DNA from: Kineosporia corallincola
Lineage (GTDB): Bacteria; Actinomycetota; Actinomycetes; Actinomycetales; Kineosporiaceae
Assembly (NCBI RefSeq): GCF_018499875.1
Contig: NZ_JAHBAY010000001.1
Location: forward strand, 558,001 to 622,000
DNA: 64,000 nucleotides
Direction of reading: 5' to 3'
Part shown: positions 1 to 10,100 of the stretch, piece after piece
Layout of the letters: every line of letters starts with the position of its first letter
Numbering within the stretch: the stretch's first letter is position 1
Translations under genes and position numbers: made by a program
Notes under the pieces: model-generated
Told to the model about the DNA's origin: nothing
The model's database searches: none
The model's input: the letters and a program-made list of their open reading frames with translations, nothing else

Positions 1-550
1 CGCGGGCCAGCACCACCTTCTCCACCTCGCCGGCCTCGATCCGGGCGATCGCCTCGCCGACCGCGGCCTTCCAGTCCTCGCGCGGGCGGGCGCCGTCGGT
101 GAACCGGGTGCCCTCGGGAGCCCGCAGGTCACGCTCGTGCTGGGCCAGGGTGACCGGGGCGGGCAGGGCACCGTCGGCGCTGATCGTGGTGAGCCACCAG
201 GTGTCGCCGCGATGACCGACCACCACCTCGGGCACCACCAGCACACTGCCGGCCGGGGAGGTCGGCGAGAAGGCGAACGAGCCGAACGCCACCGGCCCGG
301 TGCCGGGCATCCGCACCTCGTCGCGGACCACGGCCCGGGCCATCACGTCGGCCCAGGCCCGGGTGGCCGAGTCGAAGCGGGACTCGCCCCCGCCGTTCAC
401 CCGCATCGCCTCGCCCCAGCCGACCAGTCCCTCACCGTGACGCACCCAGGCCAGGCCCGGACCGGGTGGCAGCAGGGTGAGCAGGGGGCCGGGATCGGAG
501 ATCGCCACGGTGCGCGCGATCAGGGGTGCCAGGGCAGGGGCAGTGGTCAT
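1..550 (-). CDS. menF: Isochorismate synthase, N-terminal part (runs off the window)
   Basis: Reading the minus strand from the ATG at 550 gives an open frame beginning MTTAPALAPLIARTVAISDP and continuing through GSFAFSP, VLVVPEVVVG and a segment ending RIEAGEVEKVVLAR at the window edge. Placement of GEVEKVVLAR after an Arg/Pro-rich linker is typical of isochorismate synthase and other chorismate-utilising enzymes. These convert chorismate to isochorismate, the first committed step of menaquinone synthesis. The catalytic C-terminal half lies outside the window. The gene is divergent from menG, the last step of the same pathway, which supports MenF over an EntC-type siderophore enzyme. About 183 codons are visible and show no frameshift. 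Confidence 0.8.
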   Translation of the reverse strand, partial: MTTAPALAPLIARTVAISDPGPLLTLLPPGPGLAWVRHGEGLVGWGEAMRVNGGGESRFDSATRAWADVMARAVVRDEVRMPGTGPVAFGSFAFSPTSPAGSVLVVPEVVVGHRGDTWWLTTISADGALPAPVTLAQHERDLRAPEGTRFTDGARPREDWKAAVGEAIARIEAGEVEKVVLAR

Positions 551-600
551 GATGGGTTCCAGATTAGGAGCGCTTTCGGCCCGGTCCGTTGCCGGGTCCC

Positions 601-631
601 ACCGGCGAATCCGGTGCAACCGGCAAATCCG
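601..631. repeat. Short direct repeat in the menF/menG divergent region
   Basis: ACCGGCGAATCCG at 601-613 recurs as ACCGGCAAATCCG at 619-631 with one mismatch and an 18-bp period. It lies in the 184-bp region between the divergent menF and menG genes and could be a regulatory site, but no regulator is visible and short GC-rich repeats occur by chance. Confidence 0.3.
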
Positions 632-734
632 CAGGTGATCAAGGCCGTGGCCTGCGCGGCAGAGGAACACTGTGAACTCGCGCACGATGCCCCCGAACGG
701 GCTGCCGGGGCCGGCGCATGGGAGCATCGGGGGC

Positions 735-1424
735 ATGTCCCGCGCTGGTCTGGAGAAGACGCCACATGAGGTGGCGAGCATGTTCGACGGTGTCGCAGCT
801 CGCTACGACCTGACCAACACCGTGCTGGCGATGCGCCAGGACCTGCGCTGGCGGAAGCTGGTGGCCGAGGCGCTCGATCTGAGGGCCGGGCAGACCGTGC
901 TCGACCTGGCCGCGGGCACCGGCACCTCCAGCGAGCCGTTCGCCGACGCCGGGGTGCACACCGTGCCCTGCGACTTCTCGCTGGGCATGCTCCGGGTGGG
1001 CAAGAAGCGCCGTGAAGACCTGCCCTTCGTCGCCGGTGACGCCACGAAGCTGCCCTTCGCCGACGCGTCGTTCGACGCCGTCACGATCTCGTTCGGCCTG
1101 CGCAACGTGGTCGACCCGGACGCCGCCCTGGCCGAGATGCGCCGCGTCACCCGGCCCGGCGGCAAACTGGTGGTCTGCGAGTTCTCGCACCCCACCTGGT
1201 CGCCCTGGCGGGTGGTCTACACCGAGTACCTGATGCGGGCCCTGCCCGCCGTCGCCCGCGTGGTCAGCTCGAACCCGGACGCCTACATCTACCTGGCCGA
1301 GTCCATCCGGGCCTGGCCCGACCAGCGCGGCCTGGCCGCCAAGCTGTACCGGGCCGGCTGGTCCGACGTGGCCCACCGCAACCTCTCGGGCGGAATCGTG
1401 GCCCTGCACCGCGCCGTGCGCTGA
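735..1424 (+). CDS. menG: Demethylmenaquinone methyltransferase (UbiE/MenG)
   Basis: SAM-dependent C-methyltransferase of 229 aa that methylates demethylmenaquinone to menaquinone at the cytoplasmic membrane. The UbiE signature is visible: [16 protein letters not shown] near the N terminus, SAM motif [26 protein letters not shown], and [10 protein letters not shown] in the middle. The start ATG at 735 ([13 protein letters not shown]) was chosen because it gives the family's usual N terminus and is preceded by a G-rich ribosome site. Upstream in-frame starts would add a non-conserved tail. It is divergent from menF and lies upstream of a Complex I operon whose substrate is menaquinone. A strong hairpin follows, so it is probably monocistronic. 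Confidence 0.93.
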   Translation: MSRAGLEKTPHEVASMFDGVAARYDLTNTVLAMRQDLRWRKLVAEALDLRAGQTVLDLAAGTGTSSEPFADAGVHTVPCDFSLGMLRVGKKRREDLPFVAGDATKLPFADASFDAVTISFGLRNVVDPDAALAEMRRVTRPGGKLVVCEFSHPTWSPWRVVYTEYLMRALPAVARVVSSNPDAYIYLAESIRAWPDQRGLAAKLYRAGWSDVAHRNLSGGIVALHRAVR

Positions 1425-1436
1425 CCTCCTCGCGTC

Positions 1437-1478
1437 GACCGCGCTCCTCGAACCCGGCCGGGTTCGAGGAGCGCGGTC
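1437..1478 (+). terminator. Perfect 19-bp hairpin after menG
   Basis: A perfect inverted repeat begins GACCGCGCTCCTCG and closes on a GGCC loop, with 19 bp per arm, 12 bases after the menG stop. A short T-containing tract (GTGGTTTTGG) follows. This is the usual form of an actinobacterial intrinsic terminator. Confidence 0.85.
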
Positions 1479-2286
1479 GTGGTTTTGGCTCCGGGACGAC
1501 GCAAGGGCTCCCGCCGGCCTTCGGGCCACCGGCCCTTCGCGTCCAGGCGTCCGGCCCGTTCGCGCTGTCTCACTACAGGCCCTCCTGCCGGTCCCGGTCG
1601 CCGGGTGGTTGGCCCCCTTCAGGACCTTGGACCGGGGTGAGTGCGGGACTGTTGGAAATAGCAAGTGCCGCGCCGTGGCAAAATGAAATGTTCGACGAAC
1701 GGTCTTCATTGAATATTTTTGCAGTCTCATGGATCTTTGGCCGCTTGTCTCCCATCAGAAACGCAGGACATACCCCGAACTTGTATTGACATGGAGTGTC
1801 AAAACAAAATCAGACGCCCAAAAACCGTCGTCGGCCGAAATGGCACTCGGTGACGAAAGCAAGGGCCAAGGTCCCGGGGTGTCGCGTCAGTGGTCCCATG
1901 AATTAGCGACGGATTTTGTCACGTTATTCACCACCGCTGCGCGAGGGTCACGAAAAACGTTATCCGACAAGGATATTCAATATCGAATTACGTGACTGAA
2001 ATGGTTCGTAAAACCCCAGGTCAGTGCCGGTGTGAACGCCGGGGCAATGTCGCACCCCGCAAGTCGGATGCGTTCTGTTCTGGTCGTATGCTGTGCACGT
2101 GAATCACTTCACAAGCGGGTTCAGCCTGTCCTCGAGGTGGAGTACGGAAGTCCCCTCGGTGAATCGCGACGGCGCGGCACACCCTGCGCCTGCCGAAAAT
2201 GTGCGGGCCCCTAGGATGGGCGCGGCCCGGGCTGCTCGTCGGTTACCGGGACGTTCAATGGTGACGAAGTCGGGAGGGCTGCTGCC
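1479..2286. other. Long non-coding, AT-richer upstream region of nuoA
   Basis: About 0.8 kb without a convincing gene. From roughly 1640 to 2030 the base composition is clearly richer in A/T than anywhere else in the first 50 kb. It contains the inverted repeat TTGACA-N5-TGTCAA (1786-1802), the palindrome GATATT-C-AATATC (1972-1984) and GTGAA-N4-TTCAC (2099-2112). The only open frame of note (88 codons, 1729-1995) has poor codon bias and no ribosome site. It is most simply the regulatory region of the nuo operon, or the scar of a lost or acquired segment. Confidence 0.6.
2212..2217 (+). promoter_or_regulatory. Candidate -10 element for the nuo operon
   Basis: TAGGAT at 2212-2217 matches the actinobacterial TANNNT -10 consensus and lies 70 bp before nuoA. 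The region about 17 bp upstream has only a weak -35 match, so this is tentative. Confidence 0.35.
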
Positions 2287-2646
2287 GTGAACCCTTACGT
2301 TCCGATCCTGGCTCTGATGGCCATTGCCGCGGGGTTCGCCGGATTCTCCCTGGTCGCCACATCTCTGTCCGGCCCCAAGCGCTACAACCGCGCCAAGCTC
2401 GACGCGTACGAGTGCGGCATCGAGCCGACGCCGCACGCCGCGGGTGGTGGCCGGTTCCCGGTCAAGTACTACCTGGTGGCGATGCTGTTCATCGTCTTCG
2501 ACATCGAGAGCGTCTTCCTGCTGCCGTTCGCGGTCGCCTTCGACACGCTCGGCGTCTTCGCGCTGGTCGAGATGGTGCTGTTCGTGATCACCGTCTTCAT
2601 CGCCTACGCCTACGTGTGGCGTCGCGGCGGCCTGGAGTGGGACTGA
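2287..2646 (+). CDS. nuoA: NADH-quinone oxidoreductase subunit A
   Basis: Small membrane subunit of Complex I (119 aa) with three hydrophobic segments. The family hallmark YECGIEP lies after the first helix, followed by RFPVKYYLVAMLFIVFDIE, the conserved acidic second helix that contacts NuoH and NuoJ at the quinone-site junction. The start is GTG at 2287, 9 bases after the ribosome site GGGAGG (2272-2277). It is the first gene of a complete A-to-N operon and leads into nuoB after 38 bp. Confidence 0.96.
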   Translation: MNPYVPILALMAIAAGFAGFSLVATSLSGPKRYNRAKLDAYECGIEPTPHAAGGGRFPVKYYLVAMLFIVFDIESVFLLPFAVAFDTLGVFALVEMVLFVITVFIAYAYVWRRGGLEWD

Positions 2647-2684
2647 CCTTCCCCCGAGGGCGTAGGGATTAAGAGGGAAATCTG

Positions 2685-3239
2685 ATGGGTATCGAAGAGA
2701 AGCTCCCCAGCGGTTTCATGCTGACCTCGGTCGAGATGCTCGCCGGCTACATGCGCAAGGCGTCGCCCTGGGCGGCTTCCTTCGGCCTGGCCTGCTGCGC
2801 GATCGAGATGATGACCAGCGGTGGACCGCGCTACGACCTCGGCCGCTTCGGCATGGAGGTCTTCCGGGCCTCGCCGCGCCAGGCCGACCTGATGATCGTG
2901 GCGGGCCGGGTGAGCCAGAAGATGGCCCCCGTCGTCCGTCAGGTCTACGACCAGATGACCGAGCCGAAATGGGTTCTGTCGATGGGCGTCTGCGCGTCCT
3001 CGGGCGGCATGTTCAACAACTACGCGATCGTCCAGGGCGTCGACCACATCGTTCCGGTCGACATCTACCTGCCCGGTTGCCCGCCCCGCCCGGAAATGCT
3101 GATCAACGCGATCATCGAGCTGCACCAGCAGATCCAGAGCATGCCGCTGGGCGTCAACCGGGAGAAGGCCGCCAGGGCCGCCGAAGAGGCTGCGCTGAAG
3201 GCCGTTCCGACCTCCCAGATGAAGGGCCTGCTGCGGTGA
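2685..3239 (+). CDS. nuoB: NADH-quinone oxidoreductase subunit B
   Basis: Peripheral-arm subunit (184 aa) that holds terminal iron-sulfur cluster N2, the direct donor to menaquinone. All four N2 ligands are visible: the adjacent pair in GLACCAIEM, the cysteine of [10 protein letters not shown] and the cysteine of [18 protein letters not shown] precedes the ATG. The stop overlaps the GTG of nuoC (GTGA), indicating coupled translation. Length and motifs are canonical, unlike the divergent second copy at about 31.2 kb. Confidence 0.97.
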   Translation: MGIEEKLPSGFMLTSVEMLAGYMRKASPWAASFGLACCAIEMMTSGGPRYDLGRFGMEVFRASPRQADLMIVAGRVSQKMAPVVRQVYDQMTEPKWVLSMGVCASSGGMFNNYAIVQGVDHIVPVDIYLPGCPPRPEMLINAIIELHQQIQSMPLGVNREKAARAAEEAALKAVPTSQMKGLLR

Positions 3240-3949
3240 CCGACGGCATCGAAGAACCCGGTGAGCTGGCCGTCCACGCCACCGACGGCCCCGACGTCGT
3301 CACCACCCGGCACGGCATGTTCGGCAACCGGGACTCGGGTGACACCTCGGGTTTCGGCGGTCTGGTGCGCACCGTCGCCCTGCCCACCGCCACGCCCCGC
3401 CCCTACGGCGGCTGGTTCGACGCGGTGGCCGACACCCTGGCCGAGGCGCTGGCCGCGGCGGGCACCGACCCGCAGGCCGCGATCGGCTCGGTGGTCGTGG
3501 ACCGCTCCGAGATCACCTTCCACGTGCGGCGCGAGCACATCCGGGCCGTGGCCAAGATCCTGCGTGACGAGCCCGACCTGCGGTTCGAGCTGTTCTCCGG
3601 GGTCAGCGGCGTGCACTACCCCGACAGCACGGGCCGCGAGCTGCGCGCCGTCTACCACCTCACCTCGATCACCCACACCCGCCGGGTACGTCTCGAGGTG
3701 TCGGTGCCCGACGCCGACCCGCACATCCCGTCGATCGTCGGCATCTACCCCAGCGCCAACTGGCACGAGCGGGAGACCTGGGACTTCTTCGGCCTGATCT
3801 TCGACGGCCACCCGGCGCTCACCCGGATCCAGATGCCCGACGACTGGCCGGGGCACCCCCAGCGCAAGGACTATCCGCTCGGCGGCATCCCGGTGGAGTA
3901 CAAGGGCGCCACCATCCCGCCGCCGGACACGAGGAGGTCGTACAACTGA
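3236..3949 (+). CDS. nuoC: NADH-quinone oxidoreductase subunit C (30 kDa)
   Basis: Connecting-module subunit, 237 aa if started at the GTG (3236) that overlaps the nuoB stop. The 30-kDa signature [18 protein letters not shown] and the terminal [16 protein letters not shown] segment are present. About 60 residues precede the conserved domain, a common actinobacterial N-terminal extension. It is a separate protein from NuoD, not a NuoCD fusion. The stop overlaps the nuoD ATG (TGATG). Confidence 0.95.
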   Translation: MTDGIEEPGELAVHATDGPDVVTTRHGMFGNRDSGDTSGFGGLVRTVALPTATPRPYGGWFDAVADTLAEALAAAGTDPQAAIGSVVVDRSEITFHVRREHIRAVAKILRDEPDLRFELFSGVSGVHYPDSTGRELRAVYHLTSITHTRRVRLEVSVPDADPHIPSIVGIYPSANWHERETWDFFGLIFDGHPALTRIQMPDDWPGHPQRKDYPLGGIPVEYKGATIPPPDTRRSYN

Positions 3950-5286
3950 TGGCCGAATCCACTATCGGCGTGGACACCGAAGAGGCCGAAGAGGGCAAGG
4001 TCTTCAACTCCTCCGGCGGCGACTGGGCCGACATCGCCGAGGAGGCGGTGAGTCTCGGCGAGGAACGCATCGTCGTGAACATGGGCCCCCAGCACCCGTC
4101 CACCCACGGCGTGCTCCGGCTGATCCTCGAGATCGACGGCGAGACGGTGACCGAGGCCCGCTGCGGCATCGGCTACCTGCACACCGGCATCGAGAAGAAC
4201 ATGGAGTTCCGGTCCTGGACGCAGGGGGTCACCTTCTGCACGCGGATGGACTACCTGTCCCCGCTGTACCAGGAGGCCGCGTACTGCCTGGGCGTCGAGA
4301 AGCTGCTCGGCATCACCGACGACGTGCCCGAGCGGGCCAGCGTCATCCGGGTGCTGCTGATGGAGCTCAACCGGATCAGCTCGCACCTGGTCGCGCTGGG
4401 CACCGGTGGCATGGAGATCGGCGCCCTGACCGTGATGACCATCGGGTTCCGCGAGCGTGAGGTGGTGCTGCACCTGCTGGAGCTGATCACCGGCCTGCGG
4501 ATGAACCACGCCTTCATCCGGCCCGGCGGTCTGGCGCAAGACCTGCCCCCCGGCGCGATCGACCGGATCCGCGAGGACATCCCGCTGCTGCGCAAGGGCA
4601 TCTCCGACATCGAGAAGCTCTCGAACGAGAACCCTTTGGTGAAGGCGCGTCTGCAAGACGTGGGGCACCTCGACCTGACCGGCTGCATGGCCCTCGGCGT
4701 CACCGGCCCGATCCTGCGCTCCACCGGTTTCCCGCACGACCTGCGCAAGACCGAGCCGTACTGCGGCTACGAGACCTACGACTTCGACGTCCAGACCTGG
4801 GACACCTCGGACGCCTACGGGCGGATGCGGATCCGGATCAACGAGATGAAGGAGTCGCTCAAGATCATCGAGCAGACCCTCGACCGGCTCCAGGAGCTGG
4901 GACCCGGTCCGGTGATGATCGGCGACAAGAAGATCGCCTGGCCGGCCCAGCTGGCCATCGGCGGTGACGGGATGGGCAACAGCCTGGACCACATCAAGGA
5001 GATCATGGGCACCTCGATGGAGGCCCTGATCCACCACTTCAAGCTGGTCACCGAGGGCTTCCGGGTCCCGGCCGGCCAGGTGTACCAGGCCGTCGAGTCG
5101 CCCCGCGGCGAGCTCGCCGTGCACCTGGTCTCGGACGGCGGAACCCGGCCCTACCGGGCGCATTTCCGCGACCCGTCGTTCCACAATCTTCAGGCGATGG
5201 CGGCGTTGAGTGAGGGCGGGCAGGTGGCCGACGTGATCGTGGCCGTGGCATCGATCGATCCGGTGATGGGCGGGTGCGACCGCTGA
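3949..5286 (+). CDS. nuoD: NADH-quinone oxidoreductase subunit D (49 kDa)
   Basis: The 49-kDa subunit (445 aa), derived from the hydrogenase large subunit, forms the quinone cavity with NuoB and NuoH. Recognisable blocks are [14 protein letters not shown] with the quinone-site histidine region, [32 protein letters not shown] and the C-terminal [17 protein letters not shown]. It is the only nuoD in the window; the second nuo cluster has none. The ATG overlaps the nuoC stop by one base, and its own stop overlaps the nuoE start. Confidence 0.97.
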   Translation: MAESTIGVDTEEAEEGKVFNSSGGDWADIAEEAVSLGEERIVVNMGPQHPSTHGVLRLILEIDGETVTEARCGIGYLHTGIEKNMEFRSWTQGVTFCTRMDYLSPLYQEAAYCLGVEKLLGITDDVPERASVIRVLLMELNRISSHLVALGTGGMEIGALTVMTIGFREREVVLHLLELITGLRMNHAFIRPGGLAQDLPPGAIDRIREDIPLLRKGISDIEKLSNENPLVKARLQDVGHLDLTGCMALGVTGPILRSTGFPHDLRKTEPYCGYETYDFDVQTWDTSDAYGRMRIRINEMKESLKIIEQTLDRLQELGPGPVMIGDKKIAWPAQLAIGGDGMGNSLDHIKEIMGTSMEALIHHFKLVTEGFRVPAGQVYQAVESPRGELAVHLVSDGGTRPYRAHFRDPSFHNLQAMAALSEGGQVADVIVAVASIDPVMGGCDR

Positions 5287-6143
5287 TGGCACTCTCCACC
5301 GAGGCCGTCGAGCGGCTCACCGCCGAGGCCGGGCAGATCATCGCCCGTTACCCGCAGCCGCGCAGCGCTCTGCTGCCGATGCTGCACCTGATGCAGAGCG
5401 AGGAGGGCTACGTCAGCCCGGACGGGATCGCGCTGTGTGCGGGCCTTCTCGGGCTGAGTACCGCCGAGGTGTCCGCCGTCGCGACCTTCTACACGCAGTA
5501 CAAGCGGCACCCCAACGGTGAGTACACGGTCGGGGTCTGCACCAACACGCTGTGCGCGGTCATGGGTGGCGACGCCATCTTCGACTCGCTGGAGGAACAC
5601 CTCGGGGTCGGTCACGACGAGACCACCGACGACGGCAAGATCACGCTCGAGCGCATCGAGTGCAACGCGGCCTGCGACTTCGCCCCGGTGATGATGGTGA
5701 ACTGGGAGTTCTTCGACAACCAGACGCCGTCCTCGGCCCGTGGGGTCTGCGACCGGCTGCGCGCGGGCGAGCCGGTGGCCCCCAGCCGCGGGCCGAACCA
5801 GGTGCCCACCTTCAAAGAGGTCTCGCACGTGCTGGCCGGGTTCAACGACGGCCGGGCGAACGAGGGTGTCGCCGCCGGCGGGCCCTCCCTGCGGGGCACC
5901 CTGCTGGCCGCCGAGAAGGGCTGGGCGGCACCAGAATCCGAACAGGGGACGACGAAGACTGCCGCCCCCGTGGCCGAGGCCGCCGCCGACGTGCAGGCAC
6001 GCGGCGCCAAGACCAGTGGCTCGGACGCCCCCGCCGTCGACCCGTCGACCAGGGAGCGTGCGGGCACCCAGGCCGGCAAGCCCCCGGGCGAGGCGACCCA
6101 GGGCGAGAACGACCCCGGCACCGGCACCGAGACGAAGGGCTGA
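5286..6143 (+). CDS. nuoE: NADH-quinone oxidoreductase subunit E (24 kDa) with long C-terminal tail
   Basis: NADH-module subunit (285 aa) carrying the N1a [2Fe-2S] cluster. The ligand pairs are in VGVCTNTLC and IECNAAC. The thioredoxin-like core ends near residue 180. The last ~100 residues are rich in Ala, Pro, Thr and Gly with no recognisable fold, longer than in most bacteria but a type seen in actinomycetes. The ATG at 5286 (TGATG overlap with nuoD) is preferred over an in-frame GTG 12 bases upstream. Confidence 0.95.
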   Translation: MALSTEAVERLTAEAGQIIARYPQPRSALLPMLHLMQSEEGYVSPDGIALCAGLLGLSTAEVSAVATFYTQYKRHPNGEYTVGVCTNTLCAVMGGDAIFDSLEEHLGVGHDETTDDGKITLERIECNAACDFAPVMMVNWEFFDNQTPSSARGVCDRLRAGEPVAPSRGPNQVPTFKEVSHVLAGFNDGRANEGVAAGGPSLRGTLLAAEKGWAAPESEQGTTKTAAPVAEAAADVQARGAKTSGSDAPAVDPSTRERAGTQAGKPPGEATQGENDPGTGTETKG

Positions 6144-6150
6144 GGTTCCG

Positions 6151-7473
6151 ATGGCTGAAACCGATCGCACGCCGGTCACTCTCACCCCGGTGCTGTCGAA
6201 GCACTGGAACGAGCCCGAGGCCTGGACGCTGGCGAGCTACGAGCGCAACGGCGGCTACGGCGCGCTGCGCCGGGCCCTGGCCATGGAGCCCGGCGACGTC
6301 GTCACCGCGGTCAAGGACTCCGGTCTGCGCGGCCGGGGCGGCGCGGGCTTCCCGACCGGCCTGAAGTGGAGCTTCCTGCCCAAGCCGGACGGTCTGCCGC
6401 GCTACCTGGTGATCAACGCCGACGAGTCGGAACCGGGTACCTGTAAAGACATTCCGCTGATGATGGCCACGCCGCAGTACCTGATCGAGGGCGCGATCAT
6501 CACCAGCCACGCGATCGGCGCCGAGCGCGCGTTCATCTACCTGCGCGGCGAGGTGGTGCACGTGTACCGCCGTCTGCTCCAGGCCGTCGAGGAGGCGCGC
6601 GCCGCGGGCTATCTCGGTGAGAACGTGCTGGGCTCGGGCAAGAACTTCGACATCGTGGTGCACGCCGGGGCCGGCGCCTACATCTGCGGTGAGGAGACGG
6701 CCCTGCTGGACTCGCTGGAGGGCCGGCGCGGCCAGCCCCGGCTGAAGCCGCCGTTCCCCGCCGTGGCCGGGCTGTACGCCCGCCCCACCGTGGTGAACAA
6801 CGTGGAGTCCATCGCCAGCGTGCCCAGCATCATCGACAACGGCGCGTCCTGGTTCACCGGCATGGGCACCGCGAAGAGTGCCGGTTTCGGCTTCTTCTCG
6901 CTCTCCGGCCACGTGAAGAACCCCGGCCAGTACGAGGCTCCGCTCGGCATCACGCTGCGCGAGCTGATCGACATGGCCGGCGGCATCCGCGAGGGTCACG
7001 AGCTGAAGTTCTGGACGCCGGGTGGCTCGTCCACGCCGATGTTCACGGCCGAACAGCTCGACGTACCGCTGGATTTCGAGTCCACCGCGGGCGCCGGATC
7101 GATGCTCGGCACCCGGGCGCTCCAGATCTTCGACGAGACGGTCTGCGTGGTGCGGGCGGTGCTGCGCTGGACCGAGTTCTACGCGCACGAGTCCTGCGGC
7201 AAGTGCACGCCCTGCCGCGAGGGCACCTACTGGCTGGTGCAGGTGCTGCGCCAGCTGGAGAACGGCCAGGGCAAGCCGGAAGACCTGGACCGTCTGCTGG
7301 ACATCTGCGACAACATCCTGGGCCGCGCGTTCTGCGCCCTGGGTGACGGCGCGACCAGCCCGATCAGCTCGTCCGTGAAGTCCTTCCGGGCCGAGTACCT
7401 GCGCCACCTGGACGAGGGCGGCTGTCCCTTCGACCCGGTGAAGTCCACGCTCTTCGCTGGAGTGAACGCCTGA
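6151..7473 (+). CDS. nuoF: NADH-quinone oxidoreductase subunit F (51 kDa)
   Basis: NADH-binding flavoprotein subunit (440 aa), the entry point for electrons. The FMN/NADH glycine-rich loops [13 protein letters not shown] and [15 protein letters not shown] are intact. The N3 [4Fe-4S] ligands are [13 protein letters not shown] plus the later cysteine in [10 protein letters not shown]. The start ATG at 6151 gives [10 protein letters not shown]. The stop overlaps the nuoG ATG. All key residues are present, so this cluster encodes a genuine NADH dehydrogenase. Confidence 0.97.
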   Translation: MAETDRTPVTLTPVLSKHWNEPEAWTLASYERNGGYGALRRALAMEPGDVVTAVKDSGLRGRGGAGFPTGLKWSFLPKPDGLPRYLVINADESEPGTCKDIPLMMATPQYLIEGAIITSHAIGAERAFIYLRGEVVHVYRRLLQAVEEARAAGYLGENVLGSGKNFDIVVHAGAGAYICGEETALLDSLEGRRGQPRLKPPFPAVAGLYARPTVVNNVESIASVPSIIDNGASWFTGMGTAKSAGFGFFSLSGHVKNPGQYEAPLGITLRELIDMAGGIREGHELKFWTPGGSSTPMFTAEQLDVPLDFESTAGAGSMLGTRALQIFDETVCVVRAVLRWTEFYAHESCGKCTPCREGTYWLVQVLRQLENGQGKPEDLDRLLDICDNILGRAFCALGDGATSPISSSVKSFRAEYLRHLDEGGCPFDPVKSTLFAGVNA

Positions 7474-10097
7474 TGACTGTCACTGAGCCCTCGAAGGCGG
7501 CTGTCGAGCTGGTCACCCTGACCATCGACGGGATCGAGACCAGCGTGCCCAAGGGCACCCTGCTGATCCGTGCCGCCGAAGAACTGGGCATCGCGATCCC
7601 GAGGTTCTGCGACCACCCCCTGCTGGCCCCGGCCGGCGCCTGCCGGCAGTGCCTGGTCGAGGTCGCCATGCCGGACCGGGAGGGGAACGTGCGGCCGATG
7701 CCCAAGCCGCAGGCCTCCTGCACGATGACGGCCACCCCCGGGATGGTGGTGAAGACCCAGCTGACCTCGCCGGTCTCCGAGAAGGCCCAGCGCGGGGTGA
7801 TGGAGCTGCTGCTCATCAACCACCCGCTGGACTGCCCGGTCTGCGACAAGGGCGGCGAGTGCCCGCTCCAGAACCAGGCTCTCGCCAACGGCCAGGCCGA
7901 CAGTCGGTTCACCGAGGTGAAGCGCACCTTCCCGAAGCCGATCCGGATCTCCACGCAGGTCCTGCTCGACCGCGAGCGCTGCATCCTGTGCCAGCGCTGC
8001 ACCCGGTTCTCCAAGGAGATCGCCGGTGACCCGTTCATCGACCTCCAGATGCGCGGCGCGCACCAGCAGATCGGGACGTTCTCGCCGGGCGTGCTGAACT
8101 TCCACGTCGACCTGCCCGACCCGGTGGTGCGCACCAGCGAGGAGCTGGAGCCGACGGTCGAGACGGCCACCCAGGGCGCCCCGGTCGACGAGTCCCGGGG
8201 CGCCACCCGCGATCACGCGACCGGAACCTACGCCGCCGACAACATCACCACCTCCGGTGCTGCGATGCTGGACGAGTCCGGCCAGCCGTTCGCCAGCTAC
8301 TTCTCCGGCAACACCATCCAGATCTGCCCGGTCGGCGCGCTGACCGGCGCGGCCTACCGGTTCCGGGCCCGGCCGTTCGACCTGGTCTCCACCAAGGGCG
8401 TGTGCGAGCACTGCGCCGGTGGCTGCGCGCTGCGCGTCGACCACCGCCGGGGCAAGGTCACCCGCCGTCTGGCCGCCGAGGACCCGGCGGTGAACGAGGA
8501 GTGGAACTGCGACAAGGGCCGCTGGGCGTTCAACTGGGCCACCGGCGCCGACCGTCTCACCCACCCGCTGGTCCGCGACCCGGACAGCGGTGAGCTGGAG
8601 CCGGTCTCCTGGCCGTACGCGCTCCAGGTGGCCGCGGCCGGTCTGCTCAAGGCCCGGGACGCCGGTGGCGTCGGGGTGCTGCCCGGCGGCCGGCTGACCG
8701 TCGAAGACGCCTACGCCTACGCCAAGTTCGCCCGGGTGGTGCTGCGCACCAACGACATCGACTTCCGCGCCCGAGCGCACTCGGCCGAGGAGGAGGCCTT
8801 CCTCGGCCACGCCGTGGCCGGCACCGGTCTGGGCGTCACCTTCGCCGCGGTCGAGGCCGCGCCGTCGGTGCTGCTGGCCGGTCTGGAGGCCGAGGAGGAG
8901 GCCGCGAGCCTGTTCCTGCGCCTGCGCAAGTCGGTGCTGAAGGGCCGCAAGAAGGTCTACTCGATCGCCCCCTGGTCCAGCCGCGGCCTGATCAAGCTGT
9001 CCGGCACGCTGATCCAGACGCTGCCCGGCCAGGAGGCCGTCGCGCTGGGCACCCCGGCCGCCGCCGAGGCGGTGGCCGAGCCCGGCTCGATCATCCTGGT
9101 CGGCCCGCGCCTGACCGAGTCGCCCGGCGCGTACCAGGCCGCCCTGGCCCTGGCCGCGAGCTCCGGGGCCCGGCTGGCCTGGGTCCCGCGCCGCTCCGGC
9201 GAGCGCGGCGCGGTGGAGGCCGGTGCGCTGCCCGGCCTGCTGCCCGGTGGCCGGCCGGTCTCCGACCCGGCCGCCCGCGTCGACATCGCCGCCGCCTGGG
9301 ACGTCGACAGCCTGCCCACCGAGCCCGGCCGGGACACCACCCGGATCCTCGACGACGCCGCCGCCGGAACGCTTTCCGGTCTGCTGGTGGGCTCCGTGGA
9401 CCCGGACGACCTGCCCGACCCGGCCGCCGCGCGCGCCGCCCTCGAACAGGCGTCCTTCGTGGTCAGCCTGGAGGTCCGGGCCAGCGCCGTGACGGCCTAC
9501 GCGGACGTCGTCCTCCCGGTGGCCCCGCCGGCCGAGAAGGGCGGCACGTTCCTGAACTGGGAGGGACGCCGCCGGGAGTTCCCGCAGGCGCTCACCTCCG
9601 ACGCCCTCAGCGACGGCGAGGTGCTCGACAGCCTGGCCACCGAGACCGGGGCGCGGCTCGGCCTGCGCGGCGAGTTCGCCGGCACCGCCGAGCTGACCCA
9701 GCTCGGCGCCTGGGAGGGTGCCCGGCCCGCCCAGCCCGAGGCGCACGTCGTGGAACCCGTTGACAGCACGCTGCTCTCGACCTGGTCGATGCTGCTCGAC
9801 CGGGGCCGGTTGCAGGACGGGGAGCCCTACCTGGCCGGCACGGCGCACCGTGCGGTGGCCCGGATGTCGCCCGCCACCGTTGCCGAGCTCGGCCTGAAAC
9901 CGGGCTCCACGGGCACGGTGACGGTGTTCAACGACCGTGGGGAGATCACCTTGCCGCTCGCCGTCACCCCGATGCCCGACGGCGTCGTCTGGCTGCCGAG
10001 CAACTCCCCGGGCAGCCCGGTGCGGGCCCGGCTCGCGGCCGGCAACGGCGCCGCGGTCTCGGTCCGGCTCGCGAGCGACACGCTGATGGGAGCCTGA
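7473..10097 (+). CDS. nuoG: NADH-quinone oxidoreductase subunit G (75 kDa)
   Basis: Largest peripheral subunit (874 aa). The N-terminal ferredoxin-like domain has [16 protein letters not shown] ([2Fe-2S]), [17 protein letters not shown] (His-Cys3 cluster N5) and [10 protein letters not shown] with [10 protein letters not shown] (N4). The molybdopterin-oxidoreductase-like domain carries CEHCAGGC and a distal cysteine in EWNCDKGRW, the motif for the extra N7 cluster found in some bacterial enzymes. About 70 residues between the ferredoxin and Mo-like parts are divergent and loop-like. It is tightly coupled to nuoF and nuoH. Confidence 0.96.
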   Translation: MTVTEPSKAAVELVTLTIDGIETSVPKGTLLIRAAEELGIAIPRFCDHPLLAPAGACRQCLVEVAMPDREGNVRPMPKPQASCTMTATPGMVVKTQLTSPVSEKAQRGVMELLLINHPLDCPVCDKGGECPLQNQALANGQADSRFTEVKRTFPKPIRISTQVLLDRERCILCQRCTRFSKEIAGDPFIDLQMRGAHQQIGTFSPGVLNFHVDLPDPVVRTSEELEPTVETATQGAPVDESRGATRDHATGTYAADNITTSGAAMLDESGQPFASYFSGNTIQICPVGALTGAAYRFRARPFDLVSTKGVCEHCAGGCALRVDHRRGKVTRRLAAEDPAVNEEWNCDKGRWAFNWATGADRLTHPLVRDPDSGELEPVSWPYALQVAAAGLLKARDAGGVGVLPGGRLTVEDAYAYAKFARVVLRTNDIDFRARAHSAEEEAFLGHAVAGTGLGVTFAAVEAAPSVLLAGLEAEEEAASLFLRLRKSVLKGRKKVYSIAPWSSRGLIKLSGTLIQTLPGQEAVALGTPAAAEAVAEPGSIILVGPRLTESPGAYQAALALAASSGARLAWVPRRSGERGAVEAGALPGLLPGGRPVSDPAARVDIAAAWDVDSLPTEPGRDTTRILDDAAAGTLSGLLVGSVDPDDLPDPAAARAALEQASFVVSLEVRASAVTAYADVVLPVAPPAEKGGTFLNWEGRRREFPQALTSDALSDGEVLDSLATETGARLGLRGEFAGTAELTQLGAWEGARPAQPEAHVVEPVDSTLLSTWSMLLDRGRLQDGEPYLAGTAHRAVARMSPATVAELGLKPGSTGTVTVFNDRGEITLPLAVTPMPDGVVWLPSNSPGSPVRARLAAGNGAAVSVRLASDTLMGA

Positions 10098-10100
10098 CCG

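Noticed and set aside
1729-1995. 88-codon plus-strand frame in the AT-rich region before nuoA
   Set aside because: Third-position GC is unlike genes in this genome, there is no ribosome site and no recognisable fold; treated as intergenic.
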